Origin: Rs1 sp029027825
GTDB lineage: Bacteria; Pseudomonadota; Gammaproteobacteria; Pseudomonadales; Balneatricaceae
Assembly (NCBI GenBank): GCA_029027825.1
Contig: CP093399.1
Coordinates: 1-64,000, forward strand
Direction of reading: 5' to 3'
DNA length: 64,000 bases
The notes beneath the pieces are model-generated. The model ran no database searches. It saw only the letters and a list, made by a program, of their open reading frames with translations, and was not told the DNA's origin. A program made the position numbers and the translations under genes. Position 1 is the stretch's first letter; every line of letters begins with the position of its first letter. This document shows, piece after piece, positions 30,579-40,546 of this stretch.

Positions 30579-31124
30579 ATGCAAAAAGGATTTAGTTTAG
30601 TTGAATTGATGGTCGCTGTTAGCGTGATATCGCTACTCATCACTGTGGCTATTCCCAGTTTTGAAACTAGCGTGCTGGGGATGCGTGGCAGTTCGCTGGC
30701 AGACAAGTTGATTGCAAGTATCCATTTAGTGCGCAGCGAAGCTATTGCTCGAAACTCAAGAGTCACTCTCTGTGCCAGTGTCGATGGTAATAGTTGTGAT
30801 AATACAGCTGACGACTGGAACCGAGGGTGGATAGCTATTTGGTATAACCCCGAACTGGCTCAAACTGAAGTAATTCGCTACTGGAGGGTTTCCTCTCAAG
30901 GGGCAAATGTGCAGCTGGGAGGGCTAAATAGCCATAAACTCATTTATATCGCTAATGGGGAGGCTTTTTTAAGTGCCAACGGTAGCGCCAAATTAGTGCC
31001 TCCTATAGCCATCGGTTTTAGAACACAAATTGATGGTTGTGTAGATTTTGAGTACACGCACGCAAGGATCATTCAAATAACCCACTTTGGAACAGTCACT
31101 GTTCACAGAGAGAAATGTATATGA
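30579..31124 (+). CDS. fimT: Type IV pilus minor pilin FimT/GspH-like
   Basis: 181 residues. The prepilin peptidase site is right at the start: MQKG, cut before FSLVELMVAV with Glu5 present. The following hydrophobic helix (about 5-27) is the pilin spine. The C-terminal GspH domain has a likely disulfide pair (CASVDGNSC). It primes pilus assembly in the inner membrane with PilVWX. It overlaps the next gene, forming a tight operon. Confidence 0.9.
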   Translation: MQKGFSLVELMVAVSVISLLITVAIPSFETSVLGMRGSSLADKLIASIHLVRSEAIARNSRVTLCASVDGNSCDNTADDWNRGWIAIWYNPELAQTEVIRYWRVSSQGANVQLGGLNSHKLIYIANGEAFLSANGSAKLVPPIAIGFRTQIDGCVDFEYTHARIIQITHFGTVTVHREKCI

Positions 31125-31594
31125 AGCGGCAACAAGGTAGCAGCTTGATCGAGGTACTAGTGACTATTGTGATTATTTCGGTGGGGTTATTGGGCATGGC
31201 GAATGTCCAATTAGCTGCAATGGCCTTAAACCAAAATGCTTATCAACGTTTACAAGCGGTTAATTTAGCTCATGAAATTGCCGATAGTCTGTTTGTAAAT
31301 AGTACTCAGGCAGTCGCTGGAGATTATACATTACTGTTAAATGGTAATGGTAACGCGCCCGCGGGAAGTGTGGCCGCAGAGGATATTACCCACTGGATAG
31401 CACAAGCTAGTCGCAAATTACCTAGTGGCAGGGTGGTTATCAGTAGCCCGCAAGTGATGGGGATTGCGGCCAATGTAAAAGTTTATACTATTACTATTTG
31501 TTGGCTGGAAAAAAATGCTGATATAGCGACCCCAAACACTTGCGGTGCCAACAATCGTGCGATGTTCAGCTTTAGCGCGAGTAGTCGAATATGA
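31121..31594 (+). CDS. pilV: Minor pilin PilV
   Basis: 157 residues from ATG 31121 (GAGAG 8 bp upstream; another ATG lies 6 bp before). Leader MKRQQG, cleaved before SSLIEVLVTIVIISVGLLGM, with Glu5. Pilin helix about 7-28; the rest is globular, with two C-terminal cysteines (CWLEK ... NTCG) likely disulfide-linked. Acts with FimT, PilW and PilX as an initiation complex for the type IV pilus. Overlaps fimT at its start and shares ATGA with pilW. Confidence 0.9.
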   Translation: MKRQQGSSLIEVLVTIVIISVGLLGMANVQLAAMALNQNAYQRLQAVNLAHEIADSLFVNSTQAVAGDYTLLLNGNGNAPAGSVAAEDITHWIAQASRKLPSGRVVISSPQVMGIAANVKVYTITICWLEKNADIATPNTCGANNRAMFSFSASSRI

Positions 31595-32427
31595 TCTCGT
31601 TTGCGGCTAGAAAAAGCTTAAACACTCAGCAGATGTCGACTCAATTTGGCTTCTCTCTAATCGAGTTGATGATAGCTATGACCATAGGGACATTTATTAT
31701 AGGGGGAATGATCAGTGTCTTTATTACCTCCGGACAAACCTACAGATTGCAGCAGGCGATCAGTCAAGTGCAAGACAAAGGACGATTTTCTGTCAAAAAG
31801 TTGCGTGAGGGAATACAAACCGCAGGCTTTAAATTAGATTACAACACTGTCGCGATTAAAGAAATCGTCGGCGGAGTTGATGAGTGCACTACTGACGTTA
31901 CCATCAAAATTCTTGAAGTGTATTGGTACTATACCGATCCTGAATTAGATTCGAGTAAAGACAGTGAAATGCGCTATTGTTTTTATTTGCGAGGCGATAA
32001 AAAGTTAATTAGAAGAAGAATTCCTGGACCGGCAGATGAAAAACCAGGGACAAGTGTTGCAGAAGATGAGTTTGTTATTCTCGCCGACGTACACCACTTA
32101 GATTTCAGCTTCGCCGTTGATCTAGATGGGGTCGAAGGTATCGATATAGTACCGTCAAATAGTACTTATTTGACCGCAGAGAAATTGCAAGTAGGCACTG
32201 GTAGTACTGCTGCTAGCACTGCTATTTGGCAAAAAGTGCGCGCGGTGCGGATTAATATTATTGTCGCCAGTGATATTGTAAATGTCACTGATGATCCTCA
32301 GACTTTAATAGTGCCATTTTGGGTGGAGGATGCAAACGGCATAAAGAAGAAACAGTTTCAAGCACAAGACAAGCGCTTATACCAAGAATATAGCGCCACT
32401 GTTGCTTTGAGGAATCGTAAACATTGA
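31591..32427 (+). CDS. pilW: Minor pilin PilW
   Basis: 278 residues. The long leader ends MSTQFG, cut before FSLIELMIAMTIGTFIIGGM with Glu5; an internal ATG at 31633 would give a shorter leader. Typical PilW features follow: QVQDKGRF, RKLREGIQTAGF and a large beta-rich C-domain. Overlaps pilV by ATGA and pilX by 4 bp. Role: minor pilin in type IV pilus priming. Confidence 0.9.
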   Translation: MISFAARKSLNTQQMSTQFGFSLIELMIAMTIGTFIIGGMISVFITSGQTYRLQQAISQVQDKGRFSVKKLREGIQTAGFKLDYNTVAIKEIVGGVDECTTDVTIKILEVYWYYTDPELDSSKDSEMRYCFYLRGDKKLIRRRIPGPADEKPGTSVAEDEFVILADVHHLDFSFAVDLDGVEGIDIVPSNSTYLTAEKLQVGTGSTAASTAIWQKVRAVRINIIVASDIVNVTDDPQTLIVPFWVEDANGIKKKQFQAQDKRLYQEYSATVALRNRKH

Positions 32428-32945
32428 ATAAATCAGCTATCAAGCCAGCTATCAAATCAGCGCAAATGGGCGTGGTCTTAATCATAGGGCTGATCTTTTT
32501 ATTGCTGATGTCGATGATGGGGATTGCAGCGATGCAAAGTGTCACCATTCAAGAGCGAATCGGCGGTAACAGTATGGATAACTACCGTGCTTTTCAAAGC
32601 GCAGAAATTGCCTTGGCGGGTGCTGAGCAAGCGACAGAGAGTGTAAATTTTAAAGCCGGATATGTTAGGGAGGTTCCACCGGCTGGTCTTTTAAAATTAA
32701 TGACAGATTCAGAGCTATTAAATCCCGATAATTGGGTGTGTAACGACCTTAGTCTAGATACAGGAGATGATGACGACGAGCGTAAATTATGTGTGCAAAG
32801 TGCTGACTATAAAGAGCCTAACGCATCTAATAATCCAATGGTTAAATACGAAAAAATTGGCAGTGCAGAATTTAGAATTACGGTGTGGGCCCAAGGTGAA
32901 GGACGCTCAAAAGTGATGTTGCAATCTGTTTATATTAAAAACTAA
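32424..32945 (+). CDS. pilX: Minor pilin PilX
   Basis: 173 residues from TTG 32424, overlapping pilW's stop. Leader ends AQMG, cut before VVLIIGLIFLLLMSMMGIAAM. Glu5 is absent, as is normal for PilX, which caps the pilus tip. The motif VTIQERIGGNSMDNYRAFQSAE is the hallmark of PilX. C-terminal domain carries cysteines (NWVCND, KLCVQ). Confidence 0.9.
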   Translation: MNKSAIKPAIKSAQMGVVLIIGLIFLLLMSMMGIAAMQSVTIQERIGGNSMDNYRAFQSAEIALAGAEQATESVNFKAGYVREVPPAGLLKLMTDSELLNPDNWVCNDLSLDTGDDDDERKLCVQSADYKEPNASNNPMVKYEKIGSAEFRITVWAQGEGRSKVMLQSVYIKN

Positions 32946-32997
32946 TACAGATGAAGATGTAACTTATGGAATGTAGAGGAATATTGGAGGTGCGAAA

Positions 32998-35900
32998 ATG
33001 AATAAATATAAAACATATTTGATTTTGTTAGCTGGTGTTACGATTGCAACTTATCCTGTAGCAGATGAGCTGTCCCTCCCAAATTATCCTCTGCAGACCA
33101 CAGGTTTCGTTGAGCCTAATGTGCTTTTTTTGATCGATAATTCAGGTAGCATGAATATCATTGATCCTGGTGCTGTGGTGAGCCGTTTAGCTATTGCCAA
33201 GAAAGTGGCCATTGATATTATCAAAGAAACAGCTGATGTTAGGTTTTGCTTAGGTGCCTTTAATAAACCAACCGCCAGTGACAGCGCTAGGGGAGGTCGA
33301 GTAGTTACCGAATGTAAAAAACCAACTATAGTTCCCAATAAGTCGTATACCTATATAGAACAGGCTATTAACCATTTAGAGCCGGACAGTTGGACTCCCC
33401 TGGCGGAAGCTTATTATGAAATGGTCGGCTATTTTAGGAACGGTCGGTCCATTTACAATCGTGATGTTGTCGGAAGAAAGAGCCCGATACAATATCGCTG
33501 TCAAAAAAATTACTCGATAGTCCTGACTGATGGAGTGCCATTTTTTGACGCCAGCTTTCCCGGCTTAAATGCACAAGTTTCCGGTAGGACGGTTAAATTT
33601 GGCGATTATGATAACGTTGCAAATGATGGTAACTTAAACAATAACGATCCATACCAGCGGTACTTATTTCTAGATGATATCGCAAAATTTGCCTATGAGA
33701 CAGATTTACGTGGACAGCATGAATTAGATCTAGCGAATAAAAGTTTTAATGACGTACTATTCCCTCAGCAAAATTTAATAACTTATACCGTAGGTTTTAC
33801 TTTAAATGATGCCAATGCACTGAAAATGCTTGAAGATGCAGCGGAAAAAGAAGGCTACGGTCACGGGAAATACTATAACGCGAGTACTTATGAAGAGCTC
33901 AAAACTTCATTCGGTAAAGCTTTGACAGATATCACCGATACCAGTCAATCAGTCGCTGCCGCCAGTGCGAATACCAGCGAGTTGGTCGTTGGCTCCAGAT
34001 TATATCAATCGCGCTACACGGCTAAAGATTGGACGGGAGAATTGATTTCATTAGCTATAGACAAAACTACCTATCAAGTTTCCAACACTTATGAATGGAG
34101 CGCTCCGGTCAATCTAAATGTGTCTACAAGAGTGGTCTACAGCGGGCACAACAGTGGTTCACTGTTTAAAAAAGATAATTTTAATCCGCAACAAATTACC
34201 GATCTGTTTGGTGACCAACGGATTATCTCCTATATTAAAGGCAGCGCATTCGCAGATTATAGAGATAGAACTTTACCCATGGGAGATGTCGTGAACTCGA
34301 CGCCGGTATACGTGGCGCCGCCAGTTATTAACGCTTATAGCGATGCTGATTTCGCCAATAAATACTCTGATTTTTATGTTAGCCACAAAGACCGAAGCCC
34401 GATGATTTATCTCGGCGCGAATGATGGAATGTTGCATGGTTTCAATGCCGACAATGGTTATGAAAAACTGGCCTTTATACCCTCTAAAGTGTTACCCAAA
34501 TTGAAACATTTAGCAGATAAAAATTACCGACATCAATTTTATGTGGATGGAACTCCAGTAGTAGAGTCGGTATACGCTAATCATAAATGGATAAGCTTGC
34601 TGGTGGGGGGCTTAGGAAGAGGAGGACAGGGAATCTACGCATTAGATGTTAGCAGTGATTACTATGAAAATACCGAGTCTGCTGCAAGCTCAGTATTTCA
34701 GTGGGAGTTTAGCGATGCGATAGATGCGGACCTTGGATTTACGTATAGCAGCCCGCAAATAATGCGTTTAAATGATGGCAATTTCTACGTTGTAATATCA
34801 AGTGGATATAACAATACCACGGCAAGTGATCAGAGTGATAATCACCTAAGCAGCACAGGTAATGCGGTGTTGTTTTTACTGAATGTGGCAACCGGGGCTA
34901 TAGAGAAAAAACTCTCCACAGGTGTCGGGATGAAGGATCCTGCTAATCATAGTATGGCCAATGGTTTAGGGGCGGTGGTTGGGCTTGATATTAACAGCGA
35001 TGGAAAACAAGATTACCTGTATGCGGGAGATCTATTTGGCAATGTTTGGAAATTTGATGTGAGTTCTAAATCCCCTGTTAACTGGGGGGCTGACAATGAT
35101 AGTAATGATGATAAAAATCCCTCACTACTGTTTTCCGCGGTGGATGATCAAGGTCAAAAGCAGCCGATAACCGCCGCCTTAACTGCAGTAAAACTGCCCA
35201 ATAAAGACATAATGATCTTTTTCGGCACGGGAAAGTACTTGGAAGAACAAGATACATTTGCCAAAAATATAGGTGTGCAAACATTTTATGGGATAAAAGA
35301 TAAAGGCGCGACTATTACCGGTAGAGCAGAGCTTTTAAAGCAGAGCATTATCTACCATGGAGACGTGAAATTTAGCATTTCTAGTAACAAGGAAGTAAAT
35401 AGAGAAGTGCGTATTACCAGTAATAATAAGTACTCTGGATACCAAAAAGGTTGGTATATGGATTTACAAACGCCCAATTATAGCCACACTGATGTGGTCA
35501 CCAAAGAAAAACTCGGAGTCACTTATAGTGCTTATGGAGAGCAAGTTATAGTGAACTCTGTCTACCGGGATAGTCATGACGGTGCTAATGATCGAAGCGA
35601 TGGGCGTATATTTTTTGTTTCAGATTTACCTAATAATGCTGATAAGTGCTTACCTTCATCAAAAAACTATTTAATGTCCCTGGATGCTAATAGCGGTGCA
35701 AGATTCAATTATATCGCTGTAGATATCAATAACGATGGAATTATTGATCACCGCGATGGTATAGAAACGGGTATTTCAGACAAATTTGGCACTAAGACTC
35801 TCTCATCAACCTCTGGTTTTGAAATTAGTAGCCGACAGGCTCCGACCTTTTTAGATATTTTGGACGGCGATAAGAAAACAGATGAGGAGGTGATGATTTT

Positions 35901-36027
35901 TAGCAACTCTAGTGTCTGTAAAACCGGCGGAGATAACTGTTCTTATGCAAACACCATGAAAGGGAAAAAGTATAAGGGAGTTGGTGTTGGAAAACGTACC
36001 TCCTGGCGAGAAATAAGAGCATATTAA
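32998..36027 (+). CDS. pilY1: Type IV pilus tip adhesin PilY1
   Basis: 1,009 residues. Signal peptide about 1-23 (YLILLAGVTIATYPVA). Von Willebrand A-like domain from about 38, with MIDAS motif DNSGSM and TPLAEAYYE; near 445-460 begins the PilY1 propeller, with YLGANDGMLHGFNADNG and GGLGRGGQGIYALD. The calcium loop DINSDGKQDYLYAGD is present near 663, and a second Asn/Asp-rich loop DINNDGIIDHRDG near 910. PilY1 sits at the pilus tip, is needed for pilus extension, and binds surfaces. It follows pilX by 52 bp. Confidence 0.94.
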   Translation: MNKYKTYLILLAGVTIATYPVADELSLPNYPLQTTGFVEPNVLFLIDNSGSMNIIDPGAVVSRLAIAKKVAIDIIKETADVRFCLGAFNKPTASDSARGGRVVTECKKPTIVPNKSYTYIEQAINHLEPDSWTPLAEAYYEMVGYFRNGRSIYNRDVVGRKSPIQYRCQKNYSIVLTDGVPFFDASFPGLNAQVSGRTVKFGDYDNVANDGNLNNNDPYQRYLFLDDIAKFAYETDLRGQHELDLANKSFNDVLFPQQNLITYTVGFTLNDANALKMLEDAAEKEGYGHGKYYNASTYEELKTSFGKALTDITDTSQSVAAASANTSELVVGSRLYQSRYTAKDWTGELISLAIDKTTYQVSNTYEWSAPVNLNVSTRVVYSGHNSGSLFKKDNFNPQQITDLFGDQRIISYIKGSAFADYRDRTLPMGDVVNSTPVYVAPPVINAYSDADFANKYSDFYVSHKDRSPMIYLGANDGMLHGFNADNGYEKLAFIPSKVLPKLKHLADKNYRHQFYVDGTPVVESVYANHKWISLLVGGLGRGGQGIYALDVSSDYYENTESAASSVFQWEFSDAIDADLGFTYSSPQIMRLNDGNFYVVISSGYNNTTASDQSDNHLSSTGNAVLFLLNVATGAIEKKLSTGVGMKDPANHSMANGLGAVVGLDINSDGKQDYLYAGDLFGNVWKFDVSSKSPVNWGADNDSNDDKNPSLLFSAVDDQGQKQPITAALTAVKLPNKDIMIFFGTGKYLEEQDTFAKNIGVQTFYGIKDKGATITGRAELLKQSIIYHGDVKFSISSNKEVNREVRITSNNKYSGYQKGWYMDLQTPNYSHTDVVTKEKLGVTYSAYGEQVIVNSVYRDSHDGANDRSDGRIFFVSDLPNNADKCLPSSKNYLMSLDANSGARFNYIAVDINNDGIIDHRDGIETGISDKFGTKTLSSTSGFEISSRQAPTFLDILDGDKKTDEEVMIFSNSSVCKTGGDNCSYANTMKGKKYKGVGVGKRTSWREIRAY

Positions 36028-36044
36028 ACTATTAGGGGAATGAT

Positions 36045-36329
36045 ATGATCCGGGCAAAAATCAGCGTAGTGGCGACTACTTTATTAATTAGTTGTTCTTT
36101 ATTAGCGGTTGAAAAGGAGGGGCTAATCTCTGACCTTAAAGCGCAACAAAGATCGTTTACTTTAAGTGAAGAACAATATCAAATCGCCAGAGATGTGAAA
36201 ATAACCTCTGAAGGACTTGGTGGAAAAACCTTTCCAATATCTATATTACGCGACGGTACTAAGGTAAAAATCAGCTACCGAAGCAGTATCGAACGCAGAG
36301 TCAAAAAAATTAAAATACTGATGCAATAA
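36045..36329 (+). CDS. Small exported protein at the PilY2 position
   Basis: 94 residues. An N-terminal signal peptide (about 1-22) is followed by a charged region. AGGGGA precedes the ATG, 17 bp after pilY1. In Pseudomonas the gene after pilY1 is pilY2, a small protein of similar size, but I cannot confirm similarity. No PilE follows, so the operon ends here. Function unknown; likely co-transcribed with pilY1. Confidence 0.65.
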   Translation: MIRAKISVVATTLLISCSLLAVEKEGLISDLKAQQRSFTLSEEQYQIARDVKITSEGLGGKTFPISILRDGTKVKISYRSSIERRVKKIKILMQ

Positions 36330-36503
36330 GCCAATTTAAGATATTGATATTTATAGAAGAAGAACTCGTTAATCGGCTGCTATATACAGCGACCTAGATC
36401 CTCACCTGTCATTCGTCACTGTTGATTGGAGTAGCAGAGCGAACTGGGCGGATAAACGGGGTGCAAATGATGACCAGTCACAGCCCTTTTGGGTACAGTT
36501 AAA

Positions 36504-36570
36504 ATTCTTCAATTCCTCTGTAAAACCAATATTTTACACTCTATATCCACTTGAAGTCACGGATTCAAGG
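36504..36570 (-). mobile_element. MITE-1 end fragment
   Basis: About 65 bp matching one end of MITE-1 (CTTCAATTCCTCTGTAAAAC, ACTTGAAGTCACGGATTCAAGG). The other half is missing. It lies downstream of the pilin operon; about 240 bp from here to the TRAP gene hold no gene that I can support. Confidence 0.7.
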
Positions 36571-36814
36571 TAGCGATAAATCGCTTTTATTTCAATGAAT
36601 AGAGGTCTGAGCATAGGGCCTATCCTTCACAGTAAATGTCTCTTTTCCGAAAAACCTAGATTAGGTTGATAAAAAATCATAAGTTACGGATTTATTTATT
36701 GTTTTTTTAAGAATGAAAATATTTAAAAATTAATTTAATCTAACTCTTTGATTGACGTAACAGCCAGTTTTAAATACATTATCTTTAGAGCTATCATCAG
36801 TAAAGTTATATGTT

Positions 36815-37372
36815 GTGAAGATAATAAGGAAAGAAAAATTGCAATTCCCCTATAAACTCGGTTTGTTCATACATTTGTTGGTCGAAAAAATTTGTCTCTA
36901 TCTGATCACTGCCCTAGTCGTTAGCGAGATCCTGATTGTACTGTTAAGGTACATTTACGGCATTGGTTTTCTACAGTTACACGATTTTGCCCTGTACAGT
37001 TTTAGCATGCTAGTGGTGTTGAGCGTGGTCTACTGTTTTGGTCATGATAACCATGTCCGGGTTGATGTGTTCCGTGAAAAACACAGCGTTAAGTTAAAAA
37101 AGATCATTGATATCGTCTCAGTGTTAGGTTTTTTGCTACCCTTTTACGCGCTGGTTTTATATTGGGTTTGGCCAGATATACACTATGCTTGGAGCATTGC
37201 GGAAGGCTCTCGGGAAACCGGCGGTTTAGGGGGCTTGTTTTTGGTCAAAAGCGCATTGCCTCTAGCGGCTGTTTTAATGATTCTGCAGGGGATGGTTGTG
37301 GTTTTTAGAGGCGGGAAATATCTTTTTTCTGCTGAGTCGACAGTCTTGGAAAACGGGCTGGAAAAGTTATGA
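36815..37372 (+). CDS. dctQ: TRAP transporter small permease (DctQ)
   Basis: 185 residues from a GTG; no strong Shine-Dalgarno is seen. Four hydrophobic segments in the DctQ pattern at about 18-42, 55-80, 95-120 and 140-165. HDNHVRVDVFRE, between helices 2 and 3, is the family's conserved loop. It forms the membrane complex with DctM. Overlaps dctM by ATGA, so the two are translationally coupled. Confidence 0.9.
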   Translation: MKIIRKEKLQFPYKLGLFIHLLVEKICLYLITALVVSEILIVLLRYIYGIGFLQLHDFALYSFSMLVVLSVVYCFGHDNHVRVDVFREKHSVKLKKIIDIVSVLGFLLPFYALVLYWVWPDIHYAWSIAEGSRETGGLGGLFLVKSALPLAAVLMILQGMVVVFRGGKYLFSAESTVLENGLEKL

Positions 37373-38955
37373 GCATTGAAGCCATTTGGTTACTGATCTT
37401 AGTTTCATCACTATTGCTGGCGATTATGAGTGGCATGCCGGTGATGTTGGCTATCTCTGGGGTACCAGTGCTTATTGCTTTTATTGCAGCAGCCTTCGGA
37501 CACTTTGATTTAACGTTTTTTGGGGCCTTCCCGCAGCGGGTCTTTGGGATAATGAACAACTCGCTGTTAATTGCTGTGCCGCTGTTTGTGATGATGGGCA
37601 TTTTGCTGGAACGCTCTAAACTTGCCGAACGTATGTTACTGATTATGGCTGGTTTTTTTGGCGGGTCGCGTTCAGGTTTGGCCTATTCAGTGCTAATAGT
37701 TAGCGCCTTGATCGCCGCATCTACTGGGATCATTGGCGCTACCATAGTGATGTTGGGTATGATCAGTCTGCCAGCGTTATTGAAGGCCGGAGTGTCAGTG
37801 CGCTTGTCTTCGGGTCTGATTTGCGCTTCTGGTACTTTAGGGCAAATAATCCCCCCCTCGATAGTGCTTATCTTATTGGGCGACCAAATATCTAATGCCT
37901 ATCAGGAAGCCCAGCAAAACATCGGAAATTTTGCACCTGACCCTGTCTCAGTGGGTGACTTATTTGCCGGTGCGTTGCTACCAGGCTTAGTCTTAGTCTC
38001 CCTGTATGCTGTCTATATATGGATACACAACCGATTCATCGATCCATCGACACCTGCGAGTGATGCTCAGGCTCGTGCGGTAGTGGTTACTCAAGTCAGT
38101 GTCGCTGAAGTTTGTACGGCCTTCCTGCCGCCGATATTTTTGATCATAGCGGTGTTAGGATCTATTTTGTTTGGCATCGCGACCCCTACAGAGGCGGCGG
38201 CGGTGGGTGTTGCCGGTACGTTATTGATTGCGGCTGCCAATAGCCCCAGTGCCAGTAAGTTGCTAAAGAAATTAGTTTTGTTAGGTGCAATGTCAGCATT
38301 TAGTTTGAGTATACTCTTGTCGCTAGAGCTCTCTACGATTGATTTTAGCAGTGGTGCGTTAGCATTTAATTTGGGTAGCTCTATAGCGATTTTTTTGAGC
38401 TTGATATTGCTAGCGGCACTGTTGGCCGCTGGGGTTAGGTTGACAAGAGATAAAGTGCTGGCCAGTGCTGTCACCCAGAGCGTCAGTATTTCAGGTATGG
38501 TGTTTGCTATTATTATAGCGGCCTCGATGTTGTCTTTAGTATTCAGGGGTTTTGATGGGGATGAAATAGTCGCGCAGCTGTTGGCGAAAATTCCCGGCGA
38601 CAAATGGGGAGCATTGCTGATGGTGATGTTAGTGATCTTCCTATTGGGCTTTGTGCTGGAGTTTGTCGAAATTTTGTTTATCGTCATTCCCATTGTCGGC
38701 CCAGTAATTTTGGCCATGGATTTTAATCCGATATGGTTCGCCATTATGGTGGCGATTAATTTACAGACCAGCTTTTTGACCCCACCTTTTGGTTTCGCAC
38801 TATTTTATTTTAGATCGGTCGCCCCCAGCAGTATCAGTACTTTAGATATTTATAAGTCAGTGATCCCTTTTGTCTTTATACAAATTATTGCAATGGGCAT
38901 ATTAGTGGCGTTCCCAGAGTTAGTGACTTGGTTGCCAACCCTGGTTTTTCAGTAG
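37369..38955 (+). CDS. dctM: TRAP transporter large permease (DctM)
   Basis: 528 residues with about 13 hydrophobic segments, longer than the usual 430 but in the range of DctM with an extended loop (residues about 215-235) and extra helices (about 300-360). Family motifs: SGMPVMLAISGVP, GGSRSGLAYSV (scaffold), ASGTLGQIIPPSIVLILLGD and LQTSFLTPPFGFALFYF. It uses the sodium gradient to import the substrate handed over by the binding protein at 39248. Confidence 0.93.
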   Translation: MSIEAIWLLILVSSLLLAIMSGMPVMLAISGVPVLIAFIAAAFGHFDLTFFGAFPQRVFGIMNNSLLIAVPLFVMMGILLERSKLAERMLLIMAGFFGGSRSGLAYSVLIVSALIAASTGIIGATIVMLGMISLPALLKAGVSVRLSSGLICASGTLGQIIPPSIVLILLGDQISNAYQEAQQNIGNFAPDPVSVGDLFAGALLPGLVLVSLYAVYIWIHNRFIDPSTPASDAQARAVVVTQVSVAEVCTAFLPPIFLIIAVLGSILFGIATPTEAAAVGVAGTLLIAAANSPSASKLLKKLVLLGAMSAFSLSILLSLELSTIDFSSGALAFNLGSSIAIFLSLILLAALLAAGVRLTRDKVLASAVTQSVSISGMVFAIIIAASMLSLVFRGFDGDEIVAQLLAKIPGDKWGALLMVMLVIFLLGFVLEFVEILFIVIPIVGPVILAMDFNPIWFAIMVAINLQTSFLTPPFGFALFYFRSVAPSSISTLDIYKSVIPFVFIQIIAMGILVAFPELVTWLPTLVFQ

Positions 38956-39064
38956 TTAATTTCAGAAATCAACTAGAGTAAAGCATCGGGCTGTGCCCGA
39001 GTATTATTCAACTCAGGGCAATGATGCCAAGTGGTTGAAACTAAAAGATCGTGAATAATAATTC

Positions 39065-39221
39065 GAGACCTCTACATAACGTTGCGAGCGAAGGTAAGAC
39101 AAGGCAAAAACCGGCGAGATAGCGGAGTTTACTGGTGTAAATGAGCATATTGAGCCGGTTTTTAACGCAGTATTACTGAGCGCAGTTATCATACCCTCTG
39201 GGTAAGTTATGCAGAGGTCTC
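39065..39221 (+). mobile_element. MITE-2 copy d
   Basis: 157 bp, ends GAGACCTCTACATAAC and GTTATGCAGAGGTCTC. Perfect target duplication AATTC (39060-39064 and 39222-39226). It splits the TRAP operon, ending 26 bp before the binding-protein start codon. Confidence 0.93.
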
Positions 39222-39247
39222 AATTCATGAATCAACGAGGAGAATGT

Positions 39248-40315
39248 ATGCAGCGTAGAAAATTTTTACAGGGAGCAGCTATTGCTGGTGCCGGAGTGGC
39301 TATAACAAGTGCGCCGGCGATTGCCAGTGGTAAAATTCAGTGGAAATTGCCGAGTAGTTTTCCATCCAAGGCGCCTGGTGTCGGTACTAATGTCACTAGC
39401 TTTGCCAAGCGGGTCGAAGCGATGTCCGGAGGAAGGCTTAGCTTTAAAGTCTATTCAGGGGGTGAGTTAGTTCCACCATTTGCGGTGGAAGATGCAGTAC
39501 AGAAAGGTACAGCCGAGATAGGGCACAGCACGCCTTATTATTCAGCGGGTAAGAACTCGGCGATTCACTTCTTCAGCACGGTTCCATTTGGTATGACTGC
39601 CACAGAGCAAGTAGCATGGTTACGCCACGGCGGCGGACAGCAGCTCTGGGATGAAATCTATGCTGAGCGCGGTCTCAAGGCTTTTTACAGTGGTAACTCT
39701 GGTACTCAATCTGGTGGCTGGTTTAAAAAGGAAATCAACTCGGTAAAAGATTTATCGGGCTTGAATATGCGCATCGCCGGGCTGGGCGGTGAGGCAATGC
39801 GAAAACTGGGCGTCAACGCTATCTTGTTGCCACCACCGGAGATATTTCCCGCATTTAAGTCAGGCGCTATCGATGCTGCTGAATGGGTGGGGCCGATGCT
39901 GGATCAGGCTTTTGGCTTGAATAAAATCACCAATATTTGTTACACCCCCGCCTTTCATGAGCCTAGTGCGGCTCTGGAAATAGTGGTCAATAAAGAAGCT
40001 TTTGATGAGCTACCAAAAGATTTGCAGTCGATAGTGGAAGAGGCGGCACGTGCCACATCGGTGGAGACTTTGGCACAGTTTGATTACTTTAATACACTAG
40101 CAATGGTGCAATTGAAGAAGAAGGGCGTACAGTTTAAAGAATTCCCACCAGAGGTAGTGTCTGCATTGAAAAAAGCCAGCGCTGAAGTGATGGAAGAACT
40201 TGCCGCGAGCAACCCTATGTTCAAGAAAGTTCAGCAAAGTTATGATGCTTTTCTCAAGCCAGCGACTGAGTATGCCAACTTGTTCCAGGGGGCTATCTAT
40301 CGCCAGCGTAGCTAA
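39248..40315 (+). CDS. dctP: TRAP solute-binding protein (DctP, TakP-like)
   Basis: 355 residues from ATG 39248 (GAGGAG about 7 bp upstream); the apparent upstream start overlaps the MITE-2 end. A Tat signal, RRKFLQGAAIAGAGV, is followed by a signal-peptidase site ASG (about 27), so it is exported folded. DctP motifs: SVKDLSGLNMRIAGLGGEAM, and the substrate-contacting GAIDAAEWVGP. The twin-arginine export and the GNSGTQSGGWFKKEI pattern resemble alpha-keto-acid binders such as TakP. Substrate identity is inference. Delivered to DctQM upstream. Confidence 0.9.
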   Translation: MQRRKFLQGAAIAGAGVAITSAPAIASGKIQWKLPSSFPSKAPGVGTNVTSFAKRVEAMSGGRLSFKVYSGGELVPPFAVEDAVQKGTAEIGHSTPYYSAGKNSAIHFFSTVPFGMTATEQVAWLRHGGGQQLWDEIYAERGLKAFYSGNSGTQSGGWFKKEINSVKDLSGLNMRIAGLGGEAMRKLGVNAILLPPPEIFPAFKSGAIDAAEWVGPMLDQAFGLNKITNICYTPAFHEPSAALEIVVNKEAFDELPKDLQSIVEEAARATSVETLAQFDYFNTLAMVQLKKKGVQFKEFPPEVVSALKKASAEVMEELAASNPMFKKVQQSYDAFLKPATEYANLFQGAIYRQRS

Positions 40316-40354
40316 AAACTAAGAGTGGCCTCACTTGAGGCGCTCACCCAAAAA

Positions 40355-40391
40355 GCTTGGCTGTAGTAGATTAATCTGCTCTCGGCCAAGC
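40355..40391 (+). terminator. Possible terminator after the TRAP operon
   Basis: The stem GCTTGGC ... GGCCAAGC is followed by ATTAAAAAT, lacking a clean U tract. Spaced 40 bp after dctP. Its strength is uncertain. Confidence 0.4.
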
Positions 40392-40546
40392 ATTAAAAAT
40401 GCTAGCTAGTACGCTAGAAAAATTGCTAAATATACCTTTACTGCACCTTAGGCAAGGCCTGATACAACGACACCATCTCTTAAATTACGCTGACTTATTT
40501 TATCTATATCCGATCGTACTTATCACCGTTACAACATTTATTCTAT

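Noticed and set aside
38091..38744. 217-codon minus-strand frame inside dctM
   Set aside because: Antisense to a clear membrane protein gene; composition is what the complement of hydrophobic codons gives.
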